64,000 nucleotides of DNA from NCBI GenBank assembly GCA_046316615.1, contig JBKDAN010000054.1, positions 1 to 64,000 of the forward strand, written 5' to 3'. The DNA is from BJHL01 sp040378885 (GTDB lineage Bacteria; Planctomycetota; Phycisphaerae; Phycisphaerales; UBA1924). The translations under genes and the position numbers were made by a program. Of the stretch, positions 16,536 through 25,353 are shown one piece after another; positions within the stretch are counted from its first letter, which is position 1; each line of letters starts with the position of its first letter. The notes beneath the pieces were generated by a model. The model was not told where the DNA came from. It saw nothing but the letters and a program-made list of their open reading frames with translations, and made no database searches.

Positions 16536-17552
16536 ATGAAGAAGCTTCACGCCGCGTTGTGTCGGTCCGCTGTGCTCGTGTTGGCTGCGCTCGCGGCCCC
16601 CTGCGCGATGGCCTGGGATGGTGCAGGCCACCGCATGATCACGCGTGTCGCGGTCCGCGGCCTTTCCAGCGACATGCCCGCGTGGCTCAAGGATGATGCG
16701 AGCGTCGCCATCATCGCTGACCAAGCTCAGATGCCTGATCGCTGGCGTGGCGTACGCGTCGCGCAACTCACGCACCTCAACAACCCCGATCACTACATCG
16801 ACGTCGATGATCTTGAGCCGCTCGGCATGACTCTGCGCACGATGCCGCGGCTGCGCCACGAGTATGTGAAGCAGATCGCACTGGCCCGGGCCAAGCCCGA
16901 CTTTGCAGGCCCGCCGGTCGACGAGAAGAAAGACTTCGCTAAGACCGACGAGTACCCCGGCTTTCTGCCCATCAGCGCGATGGAGACCTACGGCAAAGTG
17001 GTGGGGGCCTTCAAGATCGTGCGCATGCAGGAAATGCTCAACAAAGACGGATCACGTGATGCCCAGATCGAAGGCGCGAAGTGGAACGCGCGCATTCATA
17101 TCGGGCAGTTGTCGCACTTTGTGGGCGATGCCTCTCAGCCGCTGCACACCACGCGCCACCATCATGGCTGGGTGGGCGAGAATCCCAACGGCTACACGAC
17201 CGATCGCGGTATCCACTCCTATATCGATGGCGGCGTGCTCAAGTTGCACGTCATCAATGACGCCGATCTGCAAGCCAAGTTCGAACCCGACCGCCAGCTT
17301 GATCGCGACGACCTCTTTGGCCAGATGCTCACGCACATCGAGCGCTCCTATGCGCAGATGGAGCCGCTGTACAAGATGCAGAAGGCCGGCGAGCTTGAGC
17401 AGCCGGGTGGCAAGGCGTTCATCATTGAGCGTTTGGCGGATGCGGCGAGTGAGCTGAGCGCGTTCATTGAAGCGGCGTGGCTGGAAGCTGCGCCGAGCCC
17501 GGAAGAAGTGCAGAACCTGGTGAAGTTTGAAGGCGAGAAAGTCGCGCCGTGA
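16536..17552 (+). CDS. Secreted S1/P1-type zinc nuclease
   Basis: 338 residues. The signal peptide is cleaved just before WDGAGHRMITR, placing the zinc-binding N-terminal Trp and early His as in S1/P1 nucleases. Further zinc motifs: HLNNPDHYIDVDD and LSHFVGDASQPLHTTRHHH. The enzyme should cut single-stranded nucleic acids outside the cytoplasm. Its GTGA end overlaps the start of the MBL gene by 4 bases, so the two are co-translated. It is somewhat longer than fungal P1. Confidence 0.88.
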   Translation: MKKLHAALCRSAVLVLAALAAPCAMAWDGAGHRMITRVAVRGLSSDMPAWLKDDASVAIIADQAQMPDRWRGVRVAQLTHLNNPDHYIDVDDLEPLGMTLRTMPRLRHEYVKQIALARAKPDFAGPPVDEKKDFAKTDEYPGFLPISAMETYGKVVGAFKIVRMQEMLNKDGSRDAQIEGAKWNARIHIGQLSHFVGDASQPLHTTRHHHGWVGENPNGYTTDRGIHSYIDGGVLKLHVINDADLQAKFEPDRQLDRDDLFGQMLTHIERSYAQMEPLYKMQKAGELEQPGGKAFIIERLADAASELSAFIEAAWLEAAPSPEEVQNLVKFEGEKVAP

Positions 17553-18430
17553 AAGACGCTCGTTTCCTGTTCCTCGGCACAGGCACATCCGCGGGCATTC
17601 CAATGATCGGGTGCCACTGTGCAGTCTGTCACAGCACGGATCCGCGTGATAACCGCTTGCGTTGCTCTGCGGTTGTGATGTGGACGGACGATCGCGGCCA
17701 GGACCGCGTGGTGCTGATTGATGCCGGTCCGGATCTGCGGATGCAGGCGATTCGCGCGGGGTTGATGCGCTGTGATGCGATCTTTTTCACGCATAACCAC
17801 GTTGATCACATGTTCGGCCTGGACGAAGTGCGTCGATTCAACGCGGTGCAGCGTGAGCCGATTGAAGTGATTGCGGATGAACACACGATGGCGAGTCTGC
17901 GGCGTGTGTACCAGCACATCTTCGAGCGTGAACGCAATGTGAATGACAGCTTTGTCGCCAGTCTGATTCCCAACACGATTCCGGAGCGAGAGATCGAGGC
18001 GGGCGTGGCGATCGTGCGGTGGGGGATGAGCTTCACGCCCATCCGTTTGCTTCATGGTCGGCTGCCGGTGCTTGGGTGGCGAATTGAGTGGGCGAGCGCC
18101 AATCCGTCCGCAGCCACGGAAGCATTTGTGCACTCGGGCATGCAGGCAGTCTCTTCGCCACTTCCCCTCGCCTACTGCACCGATATCTCCGCCGTACCGA
18201 CGGAGTCTTGGGTGCGTCTGCGCGGGCTGAAGACGCTGGTGCTGGATTGTCTGCGGGAGCGCAAGCATCCCACGCATTTGACAATTGACGAAGCGGTGCA
18301 CATCGCCGGTGAGGTCGCTGCGGAGCAGACGTACTTCGTGCACATGAGCCATGAACTGCCTCACGAGGCGACGAACGCTCGCCTTCCGAACACGATGCGG
18401 CTGGCGCATGACGGGCTTGAACTGCGGTGA
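17549..18430 (+). CDS. MBL-fold metal hydrolase, PhnP-like
   Basis: 293 residues. The N-terminus LGTGTSAGIPMIGCHCAVCH followed by STDPRDNRLR is the PhnP-like signature; the three Cys may bind a structural zinc. The metallo-beta-lactamase motif is THNHVDHMFGLDEV near residue 80, with more metal ligands in LLHGR and the final HMSHELPH. Members are cyclic phosphodiesterases or related hydrolases. GTG start inside the previous gene's stop (GTGA). Being coupled to a nuclease suggests a role in nucleotide salvage; that is inference. Confidence 0.85.
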   Translation: MKDARFLFLGTGTSAGIPMIGCHCAVCHSTDPRDNRLRCSAVVMWTDDRGQDRVVLIDAGPDLRMQAIRAGLMRCDAIFFTHNHVDHMFGLDEVRRFNAVQREPIEVIADEHTMASLRRVYQHIFERERNVNDSFVASLIPNTIPEREIEAGVAIVRWGMSFTPIRLLHGRLPVLGWRIEWASANPSAATEAFVHSGMQAVSSPLPLAYCTDISAVPTESWVRLRGLKTLVLDCLRERKHPTHLTIDEAVHIAGEVAAEQTYFVHMSHELPHEATNARLPNTMRLAHDGLELR

Positions 18431-18440
18431 GCGGCACGGG

Positions 18441-19679
18441 CTACAGCGCGGAACGCTGTCGCAGCCACTCACGCGTGGCGTGTTCGGTGGTCAAGCCGAT
18501 GGCGCGGTCGTATGCGACGCGGGCTTCGGCAGGGCGATGAACGCGCCGGAGCACATCCGCCCGCACCGCCCAGTACGGCTGATGGGTGCGCACGTCGTGA
18601 GCGTCGATGTTGTCGAGCATTTGCAACGCTTGCTCTTCGTGCCCTGCGTCGGCCCATGCCGCGGCCCGGGCGATGAGCGTGCCGATCGTGGGGGCCTGCA
18701 CCATCAGCGCGTCGTAGAGACTCGCGATCGGTGTGCTGTTGTCGACGCCGCGGAGCACTGCGTCCATGTGTGCGGCTTGAATGGCGGCGTGCGTCTGAAA
18801 GCGGCCGGGCCGTCGCAACTGCGCTGCCTGCATGAGAGACTGGTTTCCCGCATCGATGAGCGAGCGATCCCAGCGAGAAAGTTGCTGTTCGCGAAGCGGC
18901 ACGTAGGTGCCGTGTGTGTCGCGGCGGGCATTTCGGCGGGCGTGGCAGAGCAGCATGAGCGAGCGCAGGCCCCAAGCTTCGGCGCAGTCTGGCAGTTGCG
19001 TGGTCACGATGGCGATGAGATCGAGAGCCTCGCCCGCAAGTGTGGACGACGTGTCGGCGCCGACATCATCGTTGTACGCCGTGCCGAATGCTCCGTAGAT
19101 TGCTTCGAGTACGTGCTCGATGCGATGGGGCAATTCCTCAGTATCCGGTTGGGCAAAGCGCACGCCCGTGTCCACGATGCGGCGTTTGGCTCGCACGAGT
19201 CGTTGGCTCATGGTCGTGGGACTTATCACAAAGGCCGCCGCAATCTGCTCGGCTGAGAGCCCCATGACCGCTTGGAGCATGAGCGGCGTGCGGACGCTCA
19301 CATCAATCGCCGGGTGCGCGCACACGAAGAGCAGCGTCAGTCGCTCGTCCGCAGAGTCTTGTTCATCAAGCGATGAAAGCAAACGAGATAGGCGATGTTC
19401 ATGTTCCATGCTTGCTTCAGGCAGCTCTCGCTCGCGGCGCGACCGGCGCTGCGCGTCTGCCAGGTTGTTGCGTGCTGCTGTGAGCAGCCACGCGTCGGGG
19501 TTCTGGGGCACACCATCGCGCGGCCACGCCACAAGCGCTTCCGCCAGTGCGCCGCTCAGCGCATCTTCGGCGGAGGCGACATCACGAGCTCGCACAGCGA
19601 GGATGGCGACGAGTTTGCCGTACGTCATCCTCGCCGCACGCTCTGCGGCTTCTCGTGCTGGGCCAGCATGTTCATGCAT
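18441..19679 (-). CDS. ECF sigma factor, ECF42-like with C-terminal TPR-type extension
   Basis: 412 residues, far longer than a plain ECF sigma factor. Region 2 (about 15-80, AEDALSGALAEALVAWPRDG then PDAWLLTAARNNLADAQRR) and region 4 (about 115-170, VMGLSAEQIAAAFVISPTTM and SQRLVRAKRRI) are followed by a DUF6596-type helical domain (HRIEHVLEAIYGAFGTAYND) and TPR-like repeats (DALMVQAPTIGTLIARAAAW). This architecture and the adjacent DGPF gene match group ECF42, which lacks an anti-sigma factor. It starts 7 bases after the stop of the DGPF gene, so the two form one leftward operon. Confidence 0.9.
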   Translation of the reverse strand: MHEHAGPAREAAERAARMTYGKLVAILAVRARDVASAEDALSGALAEALVAWPRDGVPQNPDAWLLTAARNNLADAQRRSRRERELPEASMEHEHRLSRLLSSLDEQDSADERLTLLFVCAHPAIDVSVRTPLMLQAVMGLSAEQIAAAFVISPTTMSQRLVRAKRRIVDTGVRFAQPDTEELPHRIEHVLEAIYGAFGTAYNDDVGADTSSTLAGEALDLIAIVTTQLPDCAEAWGLRSLMLLCHARRNARRDTHGTYVPLREQQLSRWDRSLIDAGNQSLMQAAQLRRPGRFQTHAAIQAAHMDAVLRGVDNSTPIASLYDALMVQAPTIGTLIARAAAWADAGHEEQALQMLDNIDAHDVRTHQPYWAVRADVLRRVHRPAEARVAYDRAIGLTTEHATREWLRQRSAL

Positions 19680-19685
19680 GGTCGT

Positions 19686-20030
19686 TCACATCTGGAGGAG
19701 AGGACGCACCTCGACGCAGCCGTGGGGGGCCGGCACGCGGGCGGCCCACGCGAGGGCTGCATCGAGGTCGGGGACGTCGATCAGATAGAACCCGCCCAGA
19801 ATCTCTTTGCTGTCGGCGTAGGGCCCATCCTGCACCTTGTGCTTGCCGGGCGTGAGGCGGACGGTGGTGGCGGCATCCGGTCCTTGCAGGCCCGCGCCGC
19901 CCGCCATCACGCCTGCTTCGGCCAGAGCCTTGCCGTAGGCCATCCAGCCGGCCCAGTAGTTGCCCGCTTCGGGGCCATTGCGACGAGCCTGCTCGGCGGG
20001 GTTCTCAAAGATCACAAGTGCATACTTCAT
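19686..20030 (-). CDS. YCII-related DGPF-domain protein
   Basis: 114 residues, a single YCII-like alpha/beta domain: MKYALVIFENPAEQARR at the start, VQDGPYADSKEILGGFYLID in the middle (the DGPF motif with Tyr) and LDAALAWAARVPAPHG at the end. DGPF proteins are encoded next to ECF42 sigma factors and are usually part of the regulon. First gene of the leftward pair with the sigma factor at 18441. Biochemical role unknown. The start at 20030 is chosen by domain start; the upstream open extension is not domain-like. Confidence 0.88.
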   Translation of the reverse strand: MKYALVIFENPAEQARRNGPEAGNYWAGWMAYGKALAEAGVMAGGAGLQGPDAATTVRLTPGKHKVQDGPYADSKEILGGFYLIDVPDLDAALAWAARVPAPHGCVEVRPLLQM

Positions 20031-20222
20031 AGGGTTTTCCTGATGCAAAGCCTGGGCCGCCAGCCTCCCCTCGGGAAGCAATCGTCAGCCGCCTCGACCC
20101 CATGACGCACGACGTCGTGCGATTTCGACAGCCCGCTGGAAAATTCTTCTCGTCTACCCAGACCAAACGAAGACCGTATCAGACTGCCGGCGGGCGGGGG
20201 CTTGACCTATACTCGCCCCCCT

Positions 20223-21113
20223 ATGGCAAAGACTCGCGAGATCAAGAAGCGCATCAAGGCTGTCGGCAACATTCGTCGCATCACCAAGACGATGCAGATG
20301 ATCGCCACCAGCAAGTTCGCCAAGGCCCAGCAGGCCGCGACGGCGGGCAAGCCGTATACCGAGACGCTGTTTGATCTGGTGCAGCAGTTGGCTGCCGCGA
20401 TGGGCTCGGAAGTGAGCCACCCGCTGCTGGGCAGCATCAAGCCCAGCGCTACAGCCAAGGAGCTCACGCTCATCATCACCAGCGATCGCGGTCTGTGCGG
20501 CCCCTACAACGGCGGCGTCCTCCGCACCGCCATGAACTTCTTCAAGCAGAACCCCGCTGCCAAGAGCGGCGTGATTGAACTGGTCGGCAAGAAGGGCGCA
20601 GGCTTCTTCAAGTTCGCGGGCGTGAACATCGCCCGCCAGCACAACCAGTTTGGCGACAAGCCCACGTACGAAAACGTGCAGCAGCTTGCTGAGGAATATA
20701 CCCGCATGTTCATTGCGGGCGAAATCTCCAGCGTGCGCGTCGTCTACATGAAGTTCCTCAGCACCAGCCGCCAGATGCCCACCGTCGTGCAGTTGCTCCC
20801 CTTCCAGACCAGCAACCTGGGTGCGAAGAAGGAAGAAGCCGCCAAGGGCCCCAACCAGATCTTCGAATTCGCTCCCGATGCTCAAGAGCTGCTCGGCGCG
20901 ATTCTCCCCGCCGCCGTCAAGGCCCTGCTTTTCCAAGCCTTCAACGACGCCGTCGTCAGCGAACACGTCGCCCGCATGGTGGCGATGAAGAGCGCGACCG
21001 ACGCCGCCGGCAAGATGGGCAAGCTGTACACCCGCAAGTACAACCGCGCCCGCCAGGCCCAGATCACGACGGAACTGACGGAAATCATCAGTGGTGCTGC
21101 GGCGCTCGAGTAA
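20223..21113 (+). CDS. atpG: F1 ATP synthase subunit gamma
   Basis: 296 residues, the rotor shaft of F1. The N-terminal helix MAKTREIKKRIKAVGNIRRI followed by TKTMQMIATSKF, and the C-terminal YNRARQAQITTELTEIISGA, are diagnostic. ITSDRGLCGPYNGG is the conserved middle motif. The ATG at 20223 follows only a short leader. It is single, bounded by a strong terminator, and the genes that usually flank it (atpA and atpD) are absent here; atpD lies at 450. The split arrangement is unusual since subunit stoichiometry normally depends on one operon. Confidence 0.96.
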   Translation: MAKTREIKKRIKAVGNIRRITKTMQMIATSKFAKAQQAATAGKPYTETLFDLVQQLAAAMGSEVSHPLLGSIKPSATAKELTLIITSDRGLCGPYNGGVLRTAMNFFKQNPAAKSGVIELVGKKGAGFFKFAGVNIARQHNQFGDKPTYENVQQLAEEYTRMFIAGEISSVRVVYMKFLSTSRQMPTVVQLLPFQTSNLGAKKEEAAKGPNQIFEFAPDAQELLGAILPAAVKALLFQAFNDAVVSEHVARMVAMKSATDAAGKMGKLYTRKYNRARQAQITTELTEIISGAAALE

Positions 21114-21145
21114 ATCGGCCAAAGTACCACAGACTGACCCTCCCC

Positions 21146-21176
21146 AAACGCCTCGTGCCCCGCACGAGGCGTTTCT
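21146..21176 (+). terminator. Rho-independent terminator of atpG
   Basis: A perfect 12-bp stem AAACGCCTCGTG / CACGAGGCGTTT (21146-21157, 21163-21174) with a 5-base loop. Little T-run beyond the stem's own TTT. Confidence 0.8.
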
Positions 21177-21200
21177 CCGCGCTTCTACCATCATGCTCGC

Positions 21201-22049
21201 ATGCTGGCACCAAAGGGGAAACTTCTTGGCTACGTCGCGGAGTATTGCACTGTCTGCCGCGACATCGTGCCTGCCCGCTTGCTGCGCATCCCACGTCCCG
21301 GCGCACAGGTCATCCCACGTCCCACCGAAGACGTTTTCTGTTGCACGGCCTGTGAGCACACGGTCGCGACCGAGGCGCATCGGTATCGGTCATTCGCGAA
21401 CGCGGCAGACGAGCCGCTGGAGAAGCTTGTCGCGCAGACACATCCTGATCTTCCCGAGGTGATGGCACCGCGCATCTTCCATGAACGTGCCGCCATCGTG
21501 GGTGAAGACCAGAGCATTGACCGTCGCGCGTGGATGCAGGAGTCGTTGCGAACTCTCGCGTATGTGCCCAACGTCTGCGCTGACAAGGCCATGCGTCACG
21601 CAACGCTCGTCTCGGTCCTGGTTGGAGGCAGCCTCTTTGTTGTGGGCAGTTGTGTCTGGTCCATGAACAGTGTGACGATGACCGACCAACGTGCGATCCG
21701 GTGGTCTCTGCTTGTGTTGTTTGTCCCCATCGGCGTGACCATCGCGATCTATCTGGCAACACGAGCGCTGCGAATACGCCGCACGGCGCGAGCCATTCTC
21801 ACACGCATGCTCGCTCGCTCATTGCGGCCTCTGCGACCCACCGAAGCCGAACTCAAAGAACTGCTGACGTGGTGCAGCGTTGCGCTGCCAGCGATCCATC
21901 GCGTGCTGGACGCCGACATGCTGCACGCCGCCATCCGCGCCGAACGCGATGTTTCGCTCGCGAACGTTGATCATCTGGCCCATGTCTATCCGAACCTGAA
22001 ACTCACGAAGCAAGACTTCGATGAGCGGCCAAATGATGCCGACCAATAG
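21201..22049 (+). CDS. Membrane protein with N-terminal zinc ribbon, unknown function
   Basis: 282 residues. The N-terminus has YCTVCRD and CCTACEH, a four-Cys zinc ribbon, then a soluble stretch, two membrane helices at about 135-195 (VSVLVGGSLFVVGSCVW; SLLVLFVPIGVTIAIYLATR) and an Arg-rich plus helical C-terminus. It lacks the PLVPP ribbon tail of the trio at 5916-8486. Not recognised. The gene is followed by a glycosyltransferase gene 99 bases on, with no evidence of coupling. Confidence 0.6.
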   Translation: MLAPKGKLLGYVAEYCTVCRDIVPARLLRIPRPGAQVIPRPTEDVFCCTACEHTVATEAHRYRSFANAADEPLEKLVAQTHPDLPEVMAPRIFHERAAIVGEDQSIDRRAWMQESLRTLAYVPNVCADKAMRHATLVSVLVGGSLFVVGSCVWSMNSVTMTDQRAIRWSLLVLFVPIGVTIAIYLATRALRIRRTARAILTRMLARSLRPLRPTEAELKELLTWCSVALPAIHRVLDADMLHAAIRAERDVSLANVDHLAHVYPNLKLTKQDFDERPNDADQ

Positions 22050-22148
22050 CGCGTTGCCAGCCGGGCTGGTCGCGGTTTGCGGACTCCCACCTCACGCTGC
22101 CGCCAAACCCATGGCATCCAAGCTTCCCCGGGGGGCGAAGGATGAGGT

Positions 22149-23345
22149 ATGCCTTTCGACGCAATCAATTGGGGTGTGGTGTTGCTCGCACTGGTGGGCA
22201 CCGGGGCCTTCTTCGCGGTGTTCGCACTCGTCATGACGGTGTGGAACCTCGCGCAGTATCGCAAGCCCATTGATGATGGCCGCGTTATCAGCGATCTTGT
22301 CTCGGTGTGCATTCCCGCTCGCAACGAGGAAGCCAACATCGAAGCCTGCGTGCGAGGCATTCTCGCCAGCACGCACAGCAACGTCGAAGTGCTCGTCTAC
22401 GACGATCAGTCCACGGACCGCACGCCCGCCATTCTCGCTAAACTCGCGGCCGAAGACTCACGCGTCCGCATCGTGCCCACCAAGACGCTTCCCGATGGCT
22501 GGAACGGCAAGCAGCACGCCTGCTGGCGCATGGCCCAGGATGCCCAAGGCACGTGGCTCTGCTTCACCGATGCTGATGTGCGCTTCGAGCCCGGCGCGGT
22601 CCGCGCTGCGTTGCTCGCCGCCAAGGCGGGTACGCGCGAAACCGGCGCGGCAGGCAAAGAGATTGGCCTGGTTTCGACCTTCCCGCGACAGGAAACCGGA
22701 TCACTGGCTGAGAGCCTTGCGGTGCCGATGATCTTCTTCATCCTCTTCAGCTACTTGCCCTTCGTCCGCATGCGCAACTCGCTCGACGCATCCGCGAGTG
22801 CAGGCTGCGGTCAGTTCCTGTTCGCGCGTAAAGACGCCTACTTCGCAAGCGGCGGACACGAAGCCTTCAAGAACAGCATGCACGATGGCGTGAAAATGCC
22901 GCGGTGTGTGCGGCGGGCGGGGTTTGCGACGGATCTGTTTGATGGCACGGATGTGGTGAGTTGCCGGATGTATCGCGACCTCAGCAGCACCTGGCGCGGC
23001 TTTGCAAAGAACGCCTACGAAGGTCTGGGCAGCGTCGGTCTGCTAGTTTTTGTCACCGTCGTTCACTTGCTTGCGCATGTGCTGCCGTTTGTCATCTGGC
23101 CGCTCATGTTCTCGTACCGCGTCATGCCGATCGTCGCGCTGCTTGCGGGCGTCGCGATTGCCGCGGGCCTGACGCAGCGGCTGATTCTCGCGGAACGACT
23201 GCGTACGAGCATCATCGGTGCCATGCTGCATCCCATCGGCGTTGTGATGATGACGCTGATTCAGTGGCACAGCCTGCTGCTGCACATGACTGGGAAGCGC
23301 ACGTGGCGCGGCCGTGGCGGTGGCATGCAGCCGGTAGCGGGTTGA
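22149..23345 (+). CDS. Membrane-bound family 2 glycosyltransferase
   Basis: 398 residues. An N-terminal membrane helix (WGVVLLALVGTGAFFAVFAL) precedes a GT-A domain: VSVCIPARNEEANIEACV, VEVLVYDDQSTDRTP, GWNGKQHACWRMA, and the metal-binding CFTDADVRFEP. Three more helices are at the C-terminus (about 290-380). The GWNGK motif and layout resemble glycosyltransferases acting on polyisoprenoid-type lipids (HpnB/CrtQ-like). It should transfer sugar to a lipid or polysaccharide on the cytoplasmic face. Convergent with purB; the gap is filled by a GAACAGAG repeat. Confidence 0.85.
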   Translation: MPFDAINWGVVLLALVGTGAFFAVFALVMTVWNLAQYRKPIDDGRVISDLVSVCIPARNEEANIEACVRGILASTHSNVEVLVYDDQSTDRTPAILAKLAAEDSRVRIVPTKTLPDGWNGKQHACWRMAQDAQGTWLCFTDADVRFEPGAVRAALLAAKAGTRETGAAGKEIGLVSTFPRQETGSLAESLAVPMIFFILFSYLPFVRMRNSLDASASAGCGQFLFARKDAYFASGGHEAFKNSMHDGVKMPRCVRRAGFATDLFDGTDVVSCRMYRDLSSTWRGFAKNAYEGLGSVGLLVFVTVVHLLAHVLPFVIWPLMFSYRVMPIVALLAGVAIAAGLTQRLILAERLRTSIIGAMLHPIGVVMMTLIQWHSLLLHMTGKRTWRGRGGGMQPVAG

Positions 23346-23430
23346 ACGGTAAACAGAGAACAGAGAGCGGTTGCTGTGTTCTTCTGTTCTCCGCTGTCCG
23401 CTCTCCGCTCTCTGCTCTCCGCTCTCACAC
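23345..23430. repeat. GAACAGAG-type inverted repeat (copy between convergent genes)
   Basis: A purine arm (AACAGAGAACAGAGAGCGG, 23351-23369) is followed by a run of pyrimidine units such as GTTCTCCGCTGTCCGCTCTC up to 23426. The arms can pair imperfectly. It fills the whole gap between the glycosyltransferase and purB and overlaps the purB stop, so it may act as a two-way terminator. Confidence 0.6.
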
Positions 23431-25110
23431 CCTCGGCGCATTGTCCTCAAGCGTCGCCAACTGATCCTTGTACTGCTCGCGCAGCGGCTCCACGACTTCT
23501 TTGATGAAGCGCTGCGTCTGTTCCACGCTGCGACCGACATACTTCATCGGGTCCATCACGCCCGCCCAGTCCAGCTCCTCGCGCAGCGGGCCGCCGCGTT
23601 TGGTGCTCCAGAAGTGCTTGTCGGCTTGTAGGCGTTCGAGCAGGTCGTTGTCGAGGCCTTCTTGCTTCACGCGCAGCCCTGCGGCTTGGGCGTGCTGGCG
23701 GATGAGTTCGTGATACTCCTGGCGGTCGCCTCCGAGCTTGACGCAGGCCATCAAGATGTTCTCGGTAGCCATGAAGGGCAGTTCGGCCATCAGGTTCTTG
23801 CGGACCATGGCTTCATGCACGATGAGACCGCTGGCGACGTTGTGCATGAGGTCGAGCGCGCCATCGAGAGCAAGGAAGGCTTCGGGCAGTGAGAGGCGGC
23901 GGTTGCTGCTGTCGTCGAGCGTGCGCTCGAGCCACTGCGTGGCGGCGGTGTCGTAGGCGTTGCCGACGAGGTTCATGACGAAACGCGTGAGGCCGCAGAT
24001 GCGTTCGCAGCGCATGGGGTTGCGCTTGTAGGGCATGGCACTGCTGCCGATTTGCTTGGTTTCGAAGGGTTCGTCGAGTTCTTTGCGATTGCTGAGGAGG
24101 CGGATGTCAGTGGCGACTTTGTGGAGGACGCTCGCGCAGGAAGCGAGGTCGGCGAGGATGAAGGTGTCGATGACGCGGGGGTAGGTTTGGCCGACAACCG
24201 GGAATGTGCGACTCTGCGTGAATTCAACAGCTCGGAATGTGCGAAACTCGTCAGGCGTCATGCGCCGTAGTGCCGTCACCTCTGCCTCGTAGTTTCGCCT
24301 CGTTTCAGTGCTAGCGAGCAGTTTCGCATGATCTTCACGCCAAGCGATAGCGTGTTGCCTCGATTCTGCAAGCTCTTCGTCGGTCTTGTATGGAGGTGAT
24401 TCCCATCCCTTCTCATCCAGTTCGTACAAGAACGCTTGTTCCAGCCTCTCTACCTTGTTGTGCTGGTCGTTCATCAATGAGAGGTACGATGCTTGCGTTC
24501 CTGTTGCGCCGCGTAGGCCCCTTCTTCGAAGATTGAGAATAGAGATCAATTGGCGAAATCGCCAGTGGATCAACTCAAGTTCGCACGCCCACATAGCAAA
24601 TCGACGCCCGACGGTGACTGGTTGCGCCGGTTGGTAGTGCGTGAATCCCAAAGTGGGTACACGGACATGTTGCTCAGCCATCGCTGCGAGCCTGTCGATG
24701 ACCTGAACGATCTTGTCGTCGATGAGGCCGACGGCGTAACCAAGAGTTGAGAGATCAGCATTGCACACCACATCCTGACTCGTCATCCCCAGATGAATGA
24801 TCCCCTTCGCCTTCGGGCACGAGTCTCCCAGCGCATGCACGTGCGCCATCACATCATGCCGCAACTCGCGCTCATACTTCTCCGCCGCCTTCATTTCAGC
24901 ATCGGTTATGCCGCCCGGGCGCGTGACAACCGCTCGCAGCTCCTCGACCTGCTCTTTGGTCACAGGCAGGCCCATCTCGTGCTGCGCCTCAGCGACGGCG
25001 AGCCAAATGCGCCGCCACGTGTTGAACTTGTGGCGCGGCGACCAAAGCTCCAGCATCTGCTTGCTGGCGTTGCGAGAAGCGAGGGGGCTCGTGTATGTGT
25101 CGTATGACAT
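23425..25110 (-). CDS. purB: Adenylosuccinate lyase with an internal extra segment
   Basis: 561 residues; relatives are about 480. It catalyses two steps of purine synthesis (SAICAR and adenylosuccinate cleavage). Fumarase-superfamily signature SSAMPYKRNPMRCE at about 356-369; TSQDVV near 110; TLGFTHYQPAQPVTVGRR near 153; LPFMATENILMACVKLGG late. The pattern is closest to the animal-type ADSL. Between KVERLEQAF (about 227) and VVGQTYPRV (about 305) some 65 extra residues are inserted, rich in charged helix (KTDEELAESRQHAIAWREDH). The DNA from about 24180 to 24790 is visibly lower in GC than its flanks, suggesting a mosaic gene. It may share its RNA with HicBA upstream. Confidence 0.93.
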   Translation of the reverse strand: MSYDTYTSPLASRNASKQMLELWSPRHKFNTWRRIWLAVAEAQHEMGLPVTKEQVEELRAVVTRPGGITDAEMKAAEKYERELRHDVMAHVHALGDSCPKAKGIIHLGMTSQDVVCNADLSTLGYAVGLIDDKIVQVIDRLAAMAEQHVRVPTLGFTHYQPAQPVTVGRRFAMWACELELIHWRFRQLISILNLRRRGLRGATGTQASYLSLMNDQHNKVERLEQAFLYELDEKGWESPPYKTDEELAESRQHAIAWREDHAKLLASTETRRNYEAEVTALRRMTPDEFRTFRAVEFTQSRTFPVVGQTYPRVIDTFILADLASCASVLHKVATDIRLLSNRKELDEPFETKQIGSSAMPYKRNPMRCERICGLTRFVMNLVGNAYDTAATQWLERTLDDSSNRRLSLPEAFLALDGALDLMHNVASGLIVHEAMVRKNLMAELPFMATENILMACVKLGGDRQEYHELIRQHAQAAGLRVKQEGLDNDLLERLQADKHFWSTKRGGPLREELDWAGVMDPMKYVGRSVEQTQRFIKEVVEPLREQYKDQLATLEDNAPRV

Positions 25111-25125
25111 AGTGTTGACGTTGTT

Positions 25126-25353
25126 TTAGAGCAGCTCGACAAACTGATCGACAGAAAGCCCCGCATCGCGAATGATGGCGCGAAGCGTGCCAGACTTCAG
25201 TTCTTTATGATCCGGTACGGTCAGTGGCGCACGTGCTGGGTCGCTGGGATGACGCAGTCGCACATGACTTCCCTTCTGTCTCACGGCGACGTACCCAAGG
25301 CGCTCAAGTGCCGCAATGGTCTCGCGTCCGGAGATGACAGGAAGCGACCTCAT
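25126..25353 (-). CDS. hicA: HicA-family toxin (mRNA interferase)
   Basis: 75 residues, a double-stranded RNA-binding-like fold. The motif GSHVRLRHPSDP carries the catalytic His, with GRETIAALERLGYVAVRQ before it and TVPDHKELKSGTLRAIIRDA after. HicA cleaves mRNA and blocks translation until bound by HicB. The start (ATG 25353) overlaps the end of hicB by 4 bases, so it is made only with its antitoxin. Order is antitoxin first. It ends 15 bases before purB. Confidence 0.9.
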   Translation of the reverse strand: MRSLPVISGRETIAALERLGYVAVRQKGSHVRLRHPSDPARAPLTVPDHKELKSGTLRAIIRDAGLSVDQFVELL

